Shown here: one piece after another, positions 9,062 through 18,206 of the stretch
Layout: each line of letters starts with the position of its first letter
How positions within the stretch are numbered: position 1 is the stretch's first letter
Source: G965240465 sp965249525
GTDB taxonomy: Bacteria; SAR324; JACQKK01
Length of the DNA: 64,000 nt
Assembly (NCBI GenBank): GCA_965249525.1
Contig: OZ252237.1
Location: 1 to 64,000, forward strand
Reading direction: 5' to 3'
The notes under the pieces: model-generated
Told to the model about the DNA's origin: nothing
Databases searched by the model: none
What the model saw: the letters and a program-made list of their open reading frames with translations, nothing else
Program-made: the position numbers and the translations under genes

Positions 9062-9807
9062 CAAAAGTGCTGGAGCAAGATAGCAGCAGCGTTGGAGACA
9101 TTAAGACAACCTGAACCATGGGTGGGAATGGTGCAAAGATAATCACAATGTTTTTGTACCAGTGCTCGAATTCCTTTACCTTCACTGCCAAAGACCAGAA
9201 TCCAGTGGAATTGACCGTTTGTGGCTGGAATAGGGTGAATGGTGCTCGGGGACTTGCCTCCTTGCGCCACTGCAGCCACACTCCACCAGCCCCGCTGATG
9301 GGCTTGCCCGAGAAAACGAGCCAAATTAGTGGCCTCCCCAAGAGGTAGCCATTCCAAAGCCCCAGCGGACGCACGAATGGCAGCAAGGCTTAACGGAGCA
9401 CTGTCTCGGCGAGGTAGAATCAGTCCTAGCGATCCAAATACTTCTGCAGAGCGAGCAATAGCACCCAAATTATGAGGATCTATCACCTGGTCCAATACTA
9501 CCAATACCTTTACTGCCGGAACCTTGATCCCAGTAGAAGAATCTGGTTTACTAGTAACAAGTTTTTGATTTAGCAACAGTTCGGCAGCTTGTATAGGCAA
9601 AGGTCCGCAACGCAAGGCTACCCCTTGATGGTTGCTACATCCACAAAGGGAGTTCAATTGGCGAGCATTTACCAACTTCAGTGGCACTTTTGCCTTATCA
9701 GCCAATGTCTGCCAGCTGTTGTCGGGTAAAGCAACCCAAAGGCATTCCAACCTTCGCTTGCGCGCACACAAAGCGGCTTTTACCACATGATGACCAAAGA
9801 GCAACAT
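9055..9807 (-). CDS. rlmB: 23S rRNA (guanosine-2'-O)-methyltransferase RlmB
   Basis: SPOUT-family group 3 methyltransferase that modifies G2251 in the peptidyltransferase loop of 23S rRNA. The 250-residue protein has the N-terminal substrate-binding domain beginning LLFGHHVVKAAL and the HQGVAL linker. Then come motif 1 DQVIDPHNLGAIARSAEVFG, motif 2 LVFGSEGKGI and motif 3 IPTHGSGCLNVSNAAAILL, which form the knot. It lies 10 nt after the gpsA stop and is probably cotranscribed with it. It is distinct from the two other SPOUT genes in this window (983-1828 and 32192-32731). Confidence 0.9.
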   Translation of the reverse strand: MLLFGHHVVKAALCARKRRLECLWVALPDNSWQTLADKAKVPLKLVNARQLNSLCGCSNHQGVALRCGPLPIQAAELLLNQKLVTSKPDSSTGIKVPAVKVLVVLDQVIDPHNLGAIARSAEVFGSLGLILPRRDSAPLSLAAIRASAGALEWLPLGEATNLARFLGQAHQRGWWSVAAVAQGGKSPSTIHPIPATNGQFHWILVFGSEGKGIRALVQKHCDYLCTIPTHGSGCLNVSNAAAILLQHFCY

Positions 9808-9817
9808 CAGCGATGTT

Positions 9818-10789
9818 TCACGCTTGCAGAGTCTGGTAGAGCATATCTTTGGCCGGTAGTTGGTTCTCTAGCACTGCAGCCACACCAAGTAACAAAGGAG
9901 CTTTGATGTTTTGTAAGCGTACCAGCTGGGCTGCAGCTCGTACAGTGTAAAGACCTTCCACTGCCATGCCGATTTTTTCCAAGGCCTGCTGAGTAGACAA
10001 CCCACTGCCCAATAAATGACCGAAACTCCAATTGCGACTATGGTTACTCACACAGGTAACCACTAAATCTCCCAGTCCTGCCAAACCGAAAAAGGTTTCT
10101 GTCTTGGCACCCATACTTTCCCCAAGTCGCATGATCTCACCCAGACCTACAGTGATGAGGGCTGCCTTAATATTGTCGCCGCCTACCAGAGCATCGGACA
10201 TACCACAAGCAATCGCCACCACGTTCTTCAGTGCTCCACCCAGTTCTACACCAATCATATCTGTAGAAGAGTGCACAAAAAATTCCGAAGTTTGCATAAT
10301 TTCACGCGCCTCATTTGCCAGCGAGAGTTCCTCAGCCGCCACCAATACCGAAGTGGGCAGCCTACGACTCACTTCCTCAGCATGACTGGGACCAATCAAG
10401 CTTACCAGGCGACCATTTGAAGTATCCCCCAAAGTTTCTCGTACAATCTGGTGCGGCAATTTTAAAGTTTGTTGCTCTATCCCCTTTGAACAACTGATAA
10501 ACAACTGCCCACGATAATATGCTGCTGCAGTAGCACAAGCCTCACGCAACGCCCCACAAGGAGTAACCCCCAACACCACTTCTGCTTGCCCCATGCAATA
10601 GGATAGATCTTCTGAAACTGTTAAACTCTCAGGCAATTTCCCAGACAAGCGTGGGTGAACACGCTGCTTATTTAACAATCGCAATAATTCAGAGTCTATG
10701 TCCCACAACCAACCTAAATAGCCTTTACTCCCCAATAACATTGCCAAGGTTGTTCCCCAAGTTCCTGCTCCCAATACAGCAAATTGCAT
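9818..10789 (-). CDS. gpsA: Glycerol-3-phosphate dehydrogenase [NAD(P)+]
   Basis: Reduces dihydroxyacetone phosphate to sn-glycerol 3-phosphate for phospholipid synthesis. The 323-residue protein starts with the dinucleotide fold AVLGAGTWGTTLA (residues 4-16). It has CSKGIE, the LIGPSHAEEV motif, the catalytic lysine in ELGGALKNVVAIACG and the NHSRNWSFG C-terminal region. Length is normal. Its neighbour downstream is rlmB with a 10-nt gap; glmS lies upstream 127 nt away on the same strand. Confidence 0.95.
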   Translation of the reverse strand: MQFAVLGAGTWGTTLAMLLGSKGYLGWLWDIDSELLRLLNKQRVHPRLSGKLPESLTVSEDLSYCMGQAEVVLGVTPCGALREACATAAAYYRGQLFISCSKGIEQQTLKLPHQIVRETLGDTSNGRLVSLIGPSHAEEVSRRLPTSVLVAAEELSLANEAREIMQTSEFFVHSSTDMIGVELGGALKNVVAIACGMSDALVGGDNIKAALITVGLGEIMRLGESMGAKTETFFGLAGLGDLVVTCVSNHSRNWSFGHLLGSGLSTQQALEKIGMAVEGLYTVRAAAQLVRLQNIKAPLLLGVAAVLENQLPAKDMLYQTLQA

Positions 10790-10916
10790 CGTTCACACTC
10801 CACATCAAATCTGCCCCAAACGCTACTATTACTTCAGTTGCTCACACCAGGCAAGATTTTTCTGGCAAAACACACTTCTTGCCATCCCACGGCAGGGTAA
10901 ATTCCCCTCATCAGAT

Positions 10917-12731
10917 TCAACCAACAGTGACAGATTTTGCCAGGTTGCGTGGCTTGTCTATACTGCGATCTAGTCTAAGGGCAGCGAAATAGGCCAGCAG
11001 CTGCCCCATGACCATTTGCAGCAACGGAGAAAGCAACGGGTGAATGGTGGGCAATGAGAGACTTTTGTGCAGCAACCGGGGAGCATCATTATCGTTTTGG
11101 TGATAAAATCCCATACAATAACCACGACGAGCGTGTACTTCTTCTAAAGCCGAAAAAGAAGCTGCATAATGCTTTTCGCCCGCTGGTGGCAATAGAAAGA
11201 AATTCAGCATGTGTTCATCTATCATAGCTAGGGCACCGTGCTTGAGGAAACCAGCAGGCATTCCTTCCACATGCAGGTAGGTGATTTCCTTCAGCTTCAA
11301 AGCGGTTTCCATTGCAGCTGGATGGTGTAATCCACGACCTAGCAGCAACCAATTGGCATAAGGAATGCCTTCTTCAGCCAGGGTACGAATGGCCCCAGAA
11401 CGCTCATTGAGAACACGCCCCACCAATTCAGGAAAGGCCTTCATTTCCCTCAACAAGTACTGGGACTCTTTCTTGTCTAGCTTGCCGTTTTGCATCCCCA
11501 CTGCGACAGCCAATCGCAGCAATATAAACACCTGCGCCAGGGCAGCTTTGGTAGAGACCACACATATTTCTGGTCCTGACCCTTGCAAGATTACCTGGTC
11601 AACGTCCATAGCGAGAGAAGAACCCATCATGTTGACAATAGCAGCGGTATGGGCAGTTGCTTTTTTGGCAGCAAGTACGGCCTGGCGGGTATCATGGGTC
11701 TCACCAGATTGAGAGATGCCCAGCACCATGTCTTGCTGCTGGGGTTCAACCAGGTAGAGAAATTCATCGGAGTTTATGGCGGTGGCAGATAGCCCCCCCA
11801 AGCGTGCAAATAGGTATTGGCCTAGCATAGCGACATAGTGTGTCGTGCCTACGCCAGTAAGAAAGACACGTTTGGCCTCAATGAGCCGCTGGGCCATTTG
11901 GGTTATTGCGTGAGGAGAAACAGCTAAAGCATTTTGTAAAGCCTCTGGCTGCTCAAAAATTTCTTTTAGCATGTAATGGGCATGACGACCTTTGTGGGTG
12001 GCTTTAACATCCCATTCAATATGGAAAGGAGCGCGATGTACTATTGCATCGGTTTGCAGACGGCGCAATTTCACCTGTTGAGGGGTGAGTACAGCATATT
12101 CACCGTCTTCCATCACCAGAACAGTACGGGTAAGGGGCATGAGCGCAGGAATGTCTGATGCCACACAGTGATTCTGTTTGCCCAACCCTAGCACTAGGGG
12201 TGCTCCTTGGCGGACACAGTAGAGGGTATGAGGGCTGTCTGATTGGATGAAGCAAAAAGCATAGTTACCTTGTAATTCCTGGCAGACATGCAACAAAGCT
12301 TGTGGCAACGGATGCTGTTGATGAATTGCAGCCAGTAGATTGACAATCACTTCGCTGTCGGTTTGAGAAACAAAGGAAATGTCCTGCTTTTCCAATTTGA
12401 TGCGCAGTTCAGCATGGTTGTGGACAATGCCGTTGTGTACCAGGGCAAAATGACCGTCATGAGAAAGATGTGGATGAGCATTGGCCTGAGACACACCCCC
12501 ATGAGTAGCCCAGCGGGTGTGAGCAATGCCCAAAGAACCGCACATGTCTTTAAGACGTTCGCGTTCAGCCACACTGGTGACATCACCGATCTGTTTGCGT
12601 ACTTCCAATACTCCTTGATTGATGAGTGCCATGCCACAAGAGTCGTAGCCACGGTATTCCAGATGGCGCAAGGCTGCTAACAATGCAGCTGCGACGTCTG
12701 TTTCAGCGGTGATGCCAACAATACCGCACAT
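10917..12731 (-). CDS. glmS: Glutamine--fructose-6-phosphate aminotransferase (isomerizing)
   Basis: Makes glucosamine 6-phosphate from fructose 6-phosphate and glutamine, the entry to UDP-GlcNAc, peptidoglycan and LPS. I set the start at 12731 so that the nucleophile cysteine follows the initiator methionine (MCGIVG); a TTG two codons upstream would hide it. The N-terminal Ntn-hydrolase domain shows RHLEYRGYDS and THGGVSQANAHPH. Two SIS domains follow, with SGETHDT, then the C-terminal KPRNLAKSVTV. About 604 residues. It starts 2 nt after the stop of the GlmU-like gene with an AAGGA site, so the two consecutive hexosamine genes are one operon. No glmS ribozyme-like leader is possible here because of that spacing. 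Confidence 0.95.
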   Translation of the reverse strand: MCGIVGITAETDVAAALLAALRHLEYRGYDSCGMALINQGVLEVRKQIGDVTSVAERERLKDMCGSLGIAHTRWATHGGVSQANAHPHLSHDGHFALVHNGIVHNHAELRIKLEKQDISFVSQTDSEVIVNLLAAIHQQHPLPQALLHVCQELQGNYAFCFIQSDSPHTLYCVRQGAPLVLGLGKQNHCVASDIPALMPLTRTVLVMEDGEYAVLTPQQVKLRRLQTDAIVHRAPFHIEWDVKATHKGRHAHYMLKEIFEQPEALQNALAVSPHAITQMAQRLIEAKRVFLTGVGTTHYVAMLGQYLFARLGGLSATAINSDEFLYLVEPQQQDMVLGISQSGETHDTRQAVLAAKKATAHTAAIVNMMGSSLAMDVDQVILQGSGPEICVVSTKAALAQVFILLRLAVAVGMQNGKLDKKESQYLLREMKAFPELVGRVLNERSGAIRTLAEEGIPYANWLLLGRGLHHPAAMETALKLKEITYLHVEGMPAGFLKHGALAMIDEHMLNFFLLPPAGEKHYAASFSALEEVHARRGYCMGFYHQNDNDAPRLLHKSLSLPTIHPLLSPLLQMVMGQLLAYFAALRLDRSIDKPRNLAKSVTVG

Positions 12732-12733
12732 GC

Positions 12734-13951
12734 TCAATCCTTGGCTTGAATTAAGGATTGCAGGGTGATCAAGTCCTTCACTCGCGAGCCGCTAACGATA
12801 CAAGCACCTGGAGACAAGATATGACGCGCCCCAAGCCAAACATCATCTCCAATAAAAGCCCCCAATTTTTTCATGCCACTAGTGATGTCTCCTGTCGCTG
12901 TGCTTGCTACAATATCGCCACCCTCTGGGGTGGTATTCACAGTGGTCACTCCAGTACCCACGTGGGTGCGTTCACCAATTACGCTTTCTGCAATAAATGA
13001 CAAACGCCCCACATTGACCTTTCCCAAGAGCACGGAATTTTTTAACTCGGATCCATAACCAACAACAGAGTTTTCACCAATAGCGGTATACTCCCGAATC
13101 AGGGTATTGTTACCAATGTAACAGCCTGCCCCCACCCAACAAGGTCCACACAACACACTTCCCTGTCGAATGTGTACCCTGGCAGCAATATGCACTGGGC
13201 CTTCCAAATGTACATTTCCTTCTAAGCGAGCACTTTCATGTACCACCGCCTGATGCCATTTGCGCATCAGCATGCGATTTGCTTCCAAGAGATGCCAAGG
13301 GCGGTATAATTCCATCCATTCTCCTTCCCACATAGTTCCATAGAGGCGACCTTGAGACACTAACTTGTTCAAGCAGGCCACCATATCGAGTTGACTCTCT
13401 TTCAGCAGGGAAAAGAACTGTGCTTCTAGCAAATAGAACCCAGCCAATACATGGTTGGCGCGTTCTTTGTCGTGGGGTTTTTCTTCAAAGCGCTGAATGC
13501 ACATATCTTTGCCCATGTAGACTGTGCCAAATTCGCCTGAGGTTTTAGGCAATGCCAGTGCAGCCACCGAACTTCCTGACTCTGCATGCTTTGTCAACAA
13601 AGCAGAAAACGGATTGCCACTAGCCAGTACATCACCATAGGCCAAGAGAAAAGATTCTCCTTGTAAAGCTTTTTCTACTAGCTGCAAGGCTGCCCCAATA
13701 CCTTTTGTATCGCTTTGCTGAAGATAACTTACCTGCATGCCAAAGCGGGCACCGCTTTCCAGCCATTGGCGAATTACCTCCTGCTGATGTCCTACCACCA
13801 ACATCACTTCTGATACTCCCACTTCCTGCAACTGTAACAACGTTTGTTGCAACAGCGGGTGTCCAGCAGCATTCAGCATGCATTTAGGGCGAGCTGCTTC
13901 AAAAGGAAACAATCGGTCGCTGGCCTTGGCGGCCAAAATCACAGCTTTCAT
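12734..13951 (-). CDS. GlmU-like bifunctional nucleotidyltransferase/acetyltransferase
   Basis: Likely supplies UDP-N-acetylglucosamine from glucosamine 1-phosphate. Residues 1-225 form a sugar-phosphate nucleotidyltransferase domain, then a left-handed beta-helix of hexapeptide repeats runs from about 235 to 390. The compact 405-residue layout and motifs such as RPKCML and EEKP are more like the archaeal-type GlmU (Sulfolobus ST0452 kind) than the ~455-residue bacterial GlmU. The usual GxGxR nucleotide loop is changed: residues 7-13 read AAKASDR, losing both glycines while keeping the arginine. The gene directly precedes glmS, which supports a hexosamine role. Whether the uridylyltransferase half is active is uncertain. 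Confidence 0.75.
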   Translation of the reverse strand: MKAVILAAKASDRLFPFEAARPKCMLNAAGHPLLQQTLLQLQEVGVSEVMLVVGHQQEVIRQWLESGARFGMQVSYLQQSDTKGIGAALQLVEKALQGESFLLAYGDVLASGNPFSALLTKHAESGSSVAALALPKTSGEFGTVYMGKDMCIQRFEEKPHDKERANHVLAGFYLLEAQFFSLLKESQLDMVACLNKLVSQGRLYGTMWEGEWMELYRPWHLLEANRMLMRKWHQAVVHESARLEGNVHLEGPVHIAARVHIRQGSVLCGPCWVGAGCYIGNNTLIREYTAIGENSVVGYGSELKNSVLLGKVNVGRLSFIAESVIGERTHVGTGVTTVNTTPEGGDIVASTATGDITSGMKKLGAFIGDDVWLGARHILSPGACIVSGSRVKDLITLQSLIQAKD

Positions 13952-13994
13952 GACAAATCCTCGTTGTCAATCAATAGGGATTTCACAACGTTTT

Positions 13995-14690
13995 TCACCA
14001 GTTTTGCAACATGGTGTCTACCACCTGTTGTAAAGTTAAATTAGAGGTGTCTACCATCTGCGCATCGTGGCCAACACGTAGTGGTGCCAGCGCCCGCTGA
14101 CGATCACTGGAATCACGTCGTTGTAACTCCGTGCGCACGGAATCTACATCACCATCAGAAGCTGCCTGTACCTGCAGTTGCTGCCAGCGTTGTTGAGCGC
14201 GCAGAACACGTTGGATTTCGCTAGCATGTAAAAAAAACTTATACCGTGCCTGCGGAAATACTTCTGTTCCAATATCCCGCCCCTCTATCACTACCCCCTT
14301 CTCTTTTGCCAAAGCCAACTGTTCTACCGCCTGATGTAATGCCCCGTTCACCTTTTTTCGCACCCACGGCAACCGACTCAAGGCCGCGCTGGCCTTGCTG
14401 ACCGATTCCGCATACAAGCTGGCTCGGACCACTGCTCCATCTAAACAAATTTCGTTCTCCACAGTGAAATGCAACCCCATCTTTTCTAACACTGATAAAG
14501 TTCTCCCTTCTATCCAACCTGCCTGCAATGCCGCCCAACCCAATGCCCGATAACCCAAACCAGAAGATAGAAAACGATACCTTAACCGCTGCGCTAAAAA
14601 TTTCGCGGTACTTGTCTTACCCACAGCTGCAGGGCCATCCACCGCCACTATCTCCAATGACGATGTTTCACATGAAACATCTTCACCCAT
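13995..14690 (-). CDS. cmk: Cytidylate kinase
   Basis: Phosphorylates CMP and dCMP using ATP. The 231-residue protein has the P-loop DGPAAVGKTS at about residues 19-28, followed by the CMP-binding region. Downstream are the VVIEGRDIGTEVFP motif and the LID arginines RRDSSDRQRALAPL. The start (MGEDVSC) leaves 13 residues before the first strand. It lies 43 nt upstream of the GlmU-like gene on the same strand and could head that operon. In many proteobacteria cmk precedes rpsA; it does not do so here. Confidence 0.9.
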   Translation of the reverse strand: MGEDVSCETSSLEIVAVDGPAAVGKTSTAKFLAQRLRYRFLSSGLGYRALGWAALQAGWIEGRTLSVLEKMGLHFTVENEICLDGAVVRASLYAESVSKASAALSRLPWVRKKVNGALHQAVEQLALAKEKGVVIEGRDIGTEVFPQARYKFFLHASEIQRVLRAQQRWQQLQVQAASDGDVDSVRTELQRRDSSDRQRALAPLRVGHDAQMVDTSNLTLQQVVDTMLQNW

Positions 14691-15099
14691 TGCTACCTTT
14701 CAGCATAACTAACGACGTTGCTCCTATCTTATATACCAAGTAGATATGCGCTAGATAAGAGAGAATCGAAAAATCCTTTAGTTTAAGTATAATTAACAAG
14801 ATATCGTGTTGTTTTATCTTTGTTATCAGAAATAAGAACAGATCAACTTATACCATAATAGGTATCCCAGTTTTGAAAAACAGCAATGGAAAAATTATAC
14901 GATGCCATTTTCTGATGTTGTGTAACTTTTTGTAAAAACATTGCTTGCCGTAGTGCCTGTTAGGGACTGCTAAACAGTATTTCTGTAGAGCCAATTTTGC
15001 GACTTAAAGATAGGATATATCAATCGGGGATTCGCATTTTTTGATATGTGCATGGCTATTGTTTGTATCAAGCAGCTTTTGTTATCTTGATGAGGTTCA
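14691..15099. other. 409-nt AT-rich intergenic region upstream of tRNA-Gly
   Basis: No open frame of note. It must hold the cmk promoter (minus) and the tRNA promoter (plus). A TTGATA at 15041-15046 with a poor -10 about 17 nt later is the best candidate for the tRNA. ATATCAA near 15017 and TTGATAT near 15041 form a short inverted repeat around it. Nothing else convincing is seen. Confidence 0.4.
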
Positions 15100-15172
15100 G
15101 CGGGAGTAGCTCAGTTGGCAGAGCATCAGCTTCCCAAGCTGAGGGTCGCGGGTTCGATCCCCGTCTCCCGCT
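15100..15172 (+). tRNA. tRNA-Gly (anticodon CCC)
   Basis: A complete cloverleaf. The acceptor stem pairs GCGGGAG with CTCCCGC, followed by a T discriminator. The D-arm contains AGCTCAGTTGGCAGAGC. The anticodon stem TCAGC/GCTGA encloses the loop TTCCCAA, giving anticodon CCC (reads GGG). The T-arm has GGTTCGATCCC. No CCA is encoded. It immediately precedes the ParA gene and marks the left border of the accessory stretch; no duplicated tRNA 3' end was seen downstream. Confidence 0.93.
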
Positions 15173-15214
15173 TTGTATAGGTATCCGTTTTTTCTTGATG
15201 GTGCAAGAACCAGC

Positions 15215-15994
15215 ATGATTCATATTGCAGTACTTTCCGCTAAGGGCGGTTCCGGTAAAACCACTCTTGCCATTGCCTTGGCTCACCAATACGCCCTTGC
15301 CAATCCCGATCGTGAAGTAGTCTTGATGGATGCCGACAATCAAGGAAACGTGGCCATTTCACTTAATTTGCAGACCCAGAATACCTTAGGAGGATTTTTA
15401 TACGGTGCCGTGAACACCTTAGATTTGGTGCAATACAAACCTGCTGCCCCTTTTTATTTAGTGGAATCGGGAAGGTTGCACTTATACGAAGCAGAAAAAC
15501 GTATGCATCATGAATCTGAACCGGAAAGCTGTCTCAAAAACCACATCTTGCCAGAACTGGACCCTGAAAGCTTGGTTATTTGGGACTTGCCACCCACACT
15601 TTCTCTCATCAATGACAATGTATTGATGTTGGCCGATTTCGTGGTCATTCCCACCCATACCGATTATCTTTCCCTTACAGGCATTGGCAATCTATTGAAC
15701 TATCTGGAGTATTTTCAACGCTCCCGTAAGCTTTCTTGTCAATTGCTGGGCATTGCCATCACTTTGCACCGAGAAGGGGTAACCCAAAATCGCATCAACA
15801 AAGAAACCTTGCAGAACAACTTTCCTGAACTGTTGTTTCCCACTGCCATTCCTTTATCCACCGCTATTGCTAGTGCGGCGCAAAATCATTTGACACCCCT
15901 AGAAACTCAAGACAGCCGCGCTCGGAATTGTTATATACAGCTGGTGCAAGAAGTCCACCAACGCATGTTAAAGAGATTGCAATTCCCCCCTTAA
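15215..15994 (+). CDS. ParA/MinD-family partition ATPase
   Basis: Deviant Walker-type ATPase. KGGSGKTT at residues 10-17 holds both the P-loop lysine and the signature lysine. MDADNQGN supplies the A' aspartate, and IWDLPPTLS the Walker B aspartate. Length is 259 residues, without the N-terminal helix-turn-helix of plasmid P1-type ParA. A longer frame starts from a TTG abutting the tRNA, but the ATG at 15215 gives the family N-terminus. No recognisable ParB follows; the next gene (16078) may be a non-homologous partner. Such ATPases segregate DNA or position cargo on the nucleoid. Its place just after a tRNA suggests arrival on a mobile element. Confidence 0.8.
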   Translation: MIHIAVLSAKGGSGKTTLAIALAHQYALANPDREVVLMDADNQGNVAISLNLQTQNTLGGFLYGAVNTLDLVQYKPAAPFYLVESGRLHLYEAEKRMHHESEPESCLKNHILPELDPESLVIWDLPPTLSLINDNVLMLADFVVIPTHTDYLSLTGIGNLLNYLEYFQRSRKLSCQLLGIAITLHREGVTQNRINKETLQNNFPELLFPTAIPLSTAIASAAQNHLTPLETQDSRARNCYIQLVQEVHQRMLKRLQFPP

Positions 15995-16077
15995 TCGGTT
16001 GGTTGTGCTATTCTTCAGGCAACATTAGTTTCAACCATTTCTCTAGTTGCAAAATTTTTTCATATAAACAATAGCCC

Positions 16078-16869
16078 ATGGCCAGACGAATTCTCCCCGC
16101 CCAATCTGCTTTACGACCATCCGAACAGCATTCGCTGGAAGATGGCGGTATCAACATTCTCGCTCTGCCCTCCCAAGATTGGAATGCTGCTCTACAACTG
16201 CGCCCGGATCAAGTGTTGTTCAACTGGGACAATAACAATGACTTGATGCGCGAAGTGGCTTTTGTGAATCATGTGCGAGAAAAGCTGGATGAAGCCGCCG
16301 TTAAGATAGCACCTGCCATGCTGCGTATTGTATTAACTGTGAAAGAAAATGTGGCCGATGCCAAAAGCCAACGTGCCTGGCTAGCCAAGCATGTAGACTG
16401 GGATTTCCGGCGTATCAGCGAGTTATGCATTGTAGCAGAAAGCTATGGACTGCTGGATAGCCAAAGACGCCTAGCTGGGGTAGCTGAGTTGCAGTGTTAT
16501 GGCTGGAGCAATGCCCTTAAGCTGGCTTATGTGCGAAATTCTGAAGACAGGCAGCGAATCTGGCAGATAGCCTGCAACAGTGCCCCTCGTGCCAGCTATC
16601 GCCGCGTCTTGAAAGTCTTGCAGGAATACCGCTCACCTCAACAACTAGAAACTCCTGTTTCCAGCCCACCAACTGTCAACCATTTGCATGAGAGCATCGC
16701 TGCTTTGCGCGCCAGCTGGGAAGCTTTGCAAAAGCTGCAACATATCCAACATCCTGAGCAAGCCCGCTTGGCTTTGCAACATGTAAAATCGCTGGAAAAG
16801 AAACTCCCGCAATTGAAACGAACACTAACGCAGCGATTTAATGCACCGACTTCTCCTGCTCACGAATAA
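16078..16869 (+). CDS. Hypothetical protein, possible ParA partner
   Basis: I do not recognise the 263-residue product. It has no ParB/sulfiredoxin box. The N-terminus is polar and basic (MARRILPAQSALRP). The middle, residues 80-180, is predicted helical with repeated basic and tryptophan positions and could include a helix-turn-helix. The last 60 residues read as a leucine-rich amphipathic helix or coiled coil followed by a basic tail. An 83-nt gap separates it from the ParA gene on the same strand, so they are probably cotranscribed. By position it may bind DNA or a cargo and stimulate the ATPase; this is inference only. Confidence 0.6.
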   Translation: MARRILPAQSALRPSEQHSLEDGGINILALPSQDWNAALQLRPDQVLFNWDNNNDLMREVAFVNHVREKLDEAAVKIAPAMLRIVLTVKENVADAKSQRAWLAKHVDWDFRRISELCIVAESYGLLDSQRRLAGVAELQCYGWSNALKLAYVRNSEDRQRIWQIACNSAPRASYRRVLKVLQEYRSPQQLETPVSSPPTVNHLHESIAALRASWEALQKLQHIQHPEQARLALQHVKSLEKKLPQLKRTLTQRFNAPTSPAHE

Positions 16870-16951
16870 ACTCAGGAGAAATTAGCCATTCTTGGATATC
16901 AGGGGTTCAACTACAGCGTCATAGAAAAATTCAAAATCACCCTCTAGCTCT

Positions 16952-18145
16952 TTAATAAACTTCTTTGGGCTTAGAAAACACCTCTCCTAAGTCCCTATTG
17001 AAGGCAATAGTGAATAAACTGGGTGCCCTATCACCGAACTCTTTGCTAAAACTCTTAGCCTCCTGTCTGAATTCTTCCAGCTTTCCGTATTTCTCCTTAC
17101 GTTTCATTTTACAAGTTATATCAATATCTTCGTATCTTTTCTCTGTGTTTTTTCCCTCTGCTAGTGGAATCTGATCCAACAACCATTTCATTCGAGAATA
17201 TGCTGTCCCTTTTGATGGAGCTGGGATATCTATTGAATAATATACTGTTTTGCTTGCCAAATTGACTTCAACAATAATGGTAATGGGGTCGAGAGATATT
17301 TCCGAGATTAACTTTTTCTCTTTCACCAGGCGATTTAGTCGATCTTCAATCAGTTCATCGTATTTTTTAATACCTTTCATCACGATTCCCACGCGTTTTC
17401 CAGCTTTTTCTGATAACAGCAAAGACAAATCCTTTTCTTCTTGAATCCACCTTTCTACAACATCTTTGGCCGCATCATTCTTTGATAGATTCCCTTTTAC
17501 GGCTGCTTTCACAGTAGACTCCCATTTTCTTCCCATATCGTTAAAGCCTTCAATTCCTGAATCTTCATCTTTAAAGAAACGAAGAAGCTCCTTCAAAACC
17601 TCCGCTTTTCCATTATCCATTGCTTTTTCCTCCATTTGCAGGAGTTGTGCTTCTGTTTTCAGATATTTCCAGGACCAATGGTACACAGCTACATTTGAAG
17701 AAATCTTTCTTTTATCGCCGAAATTTACCGGTGAAAATTCTGGATTTGGAACAAGTTGGTTGGAAATAGTTATCAATGCATCTATATTGTTTTTCTTAGC
17801 TATGTTGAGATATTTCATTAATTGCTCTTTTTCTAAAACTTTTTTGCCAACTTTTGCCTCAACAAGAGCACTCCATTTTTTGTGACTTGTATCAATAACA
17901 ATCAAACCGTCAGGACGTTCTTCGTTATCAGATAAATCTTTAAACACAGGTTCAGTATAAGTTTCAATCTTCACTCTACTTCCCATCTTGTGACCAATCT
18001 TACCGAATATTGTTCGGGAATAAGCTGGCAAGATTCTTAAAGAAGCCAGAAATATACTGATCGTCCGTCGCTCTTGGCCTTTTTCAGTGGAAATGAGCCT
18101 AGCCGGATTAAAGTCTCCTAAAAGGGTTTGTATGTCTGTAGCCAT
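16952..18145 (-). CDS. Predicted PD-(D/E)XK nuclease-like protein
   Basis: The 397-residue protein belongs to a family often labelled 'stress response protein'. Residues 21-130 fit a restriction-endonuclease fold: a conserved ERR near 25, ETYTEP at 61-66, RPDGLI with D79, then the catalytic half-motif VEAKVGK with E96 and K98, and DALITISNQ. The C-terminal 250 residues are charged, lysine-rich and unassigned. It is more AT-rich and lysine-rich than neighbouring genes, pointing to transfer. It lies opposite to the ParA pair and next to phage genes. A defence or DNA-processing role is an inference from fold and context. Confidence 0.65.
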   Translation of the reverse strand: MATDIQTLLGDFNPARLISTEKGQERRTISIFLASLRILPAYSRTIFGKIGHKMGSRVKIETYTEPVFKDLSDNEERPDGLIVIDTSHKKWSALVEAKVGKKVLEKEQLMKYLNIAKKNNIDALITISNQLVPNPEFSPVNFGDKRKISSNVAVYHWSWKYLKTEAQLLQMEEKAMDNGKAEVLKELLRFFKDEDSGIEGFNDMGRKWESTVKAAVKGNLSKNDAAKDVVERWIQEEKDLSLLLSEKAGKRVGIVMKGIKKYDELIEDRLNRLVKEKKLISEISLDPITIIVEVNLASKTVYYSIDIPAPSKGTAYSRMKWLLDQIPLAEGKNTEKRYEDIDITCKMKRKEKYGKLEEFRQEAKSFSKEFGDRAPSLFTIAFNRDLGEVFSKPKEVY

Positions 18146-18206
18146 GCTGCTTGCTCCTTAAATAAGTTAGTACATGGCATATCCCCTCCCCACAAGCAAG
18201 AATTTT

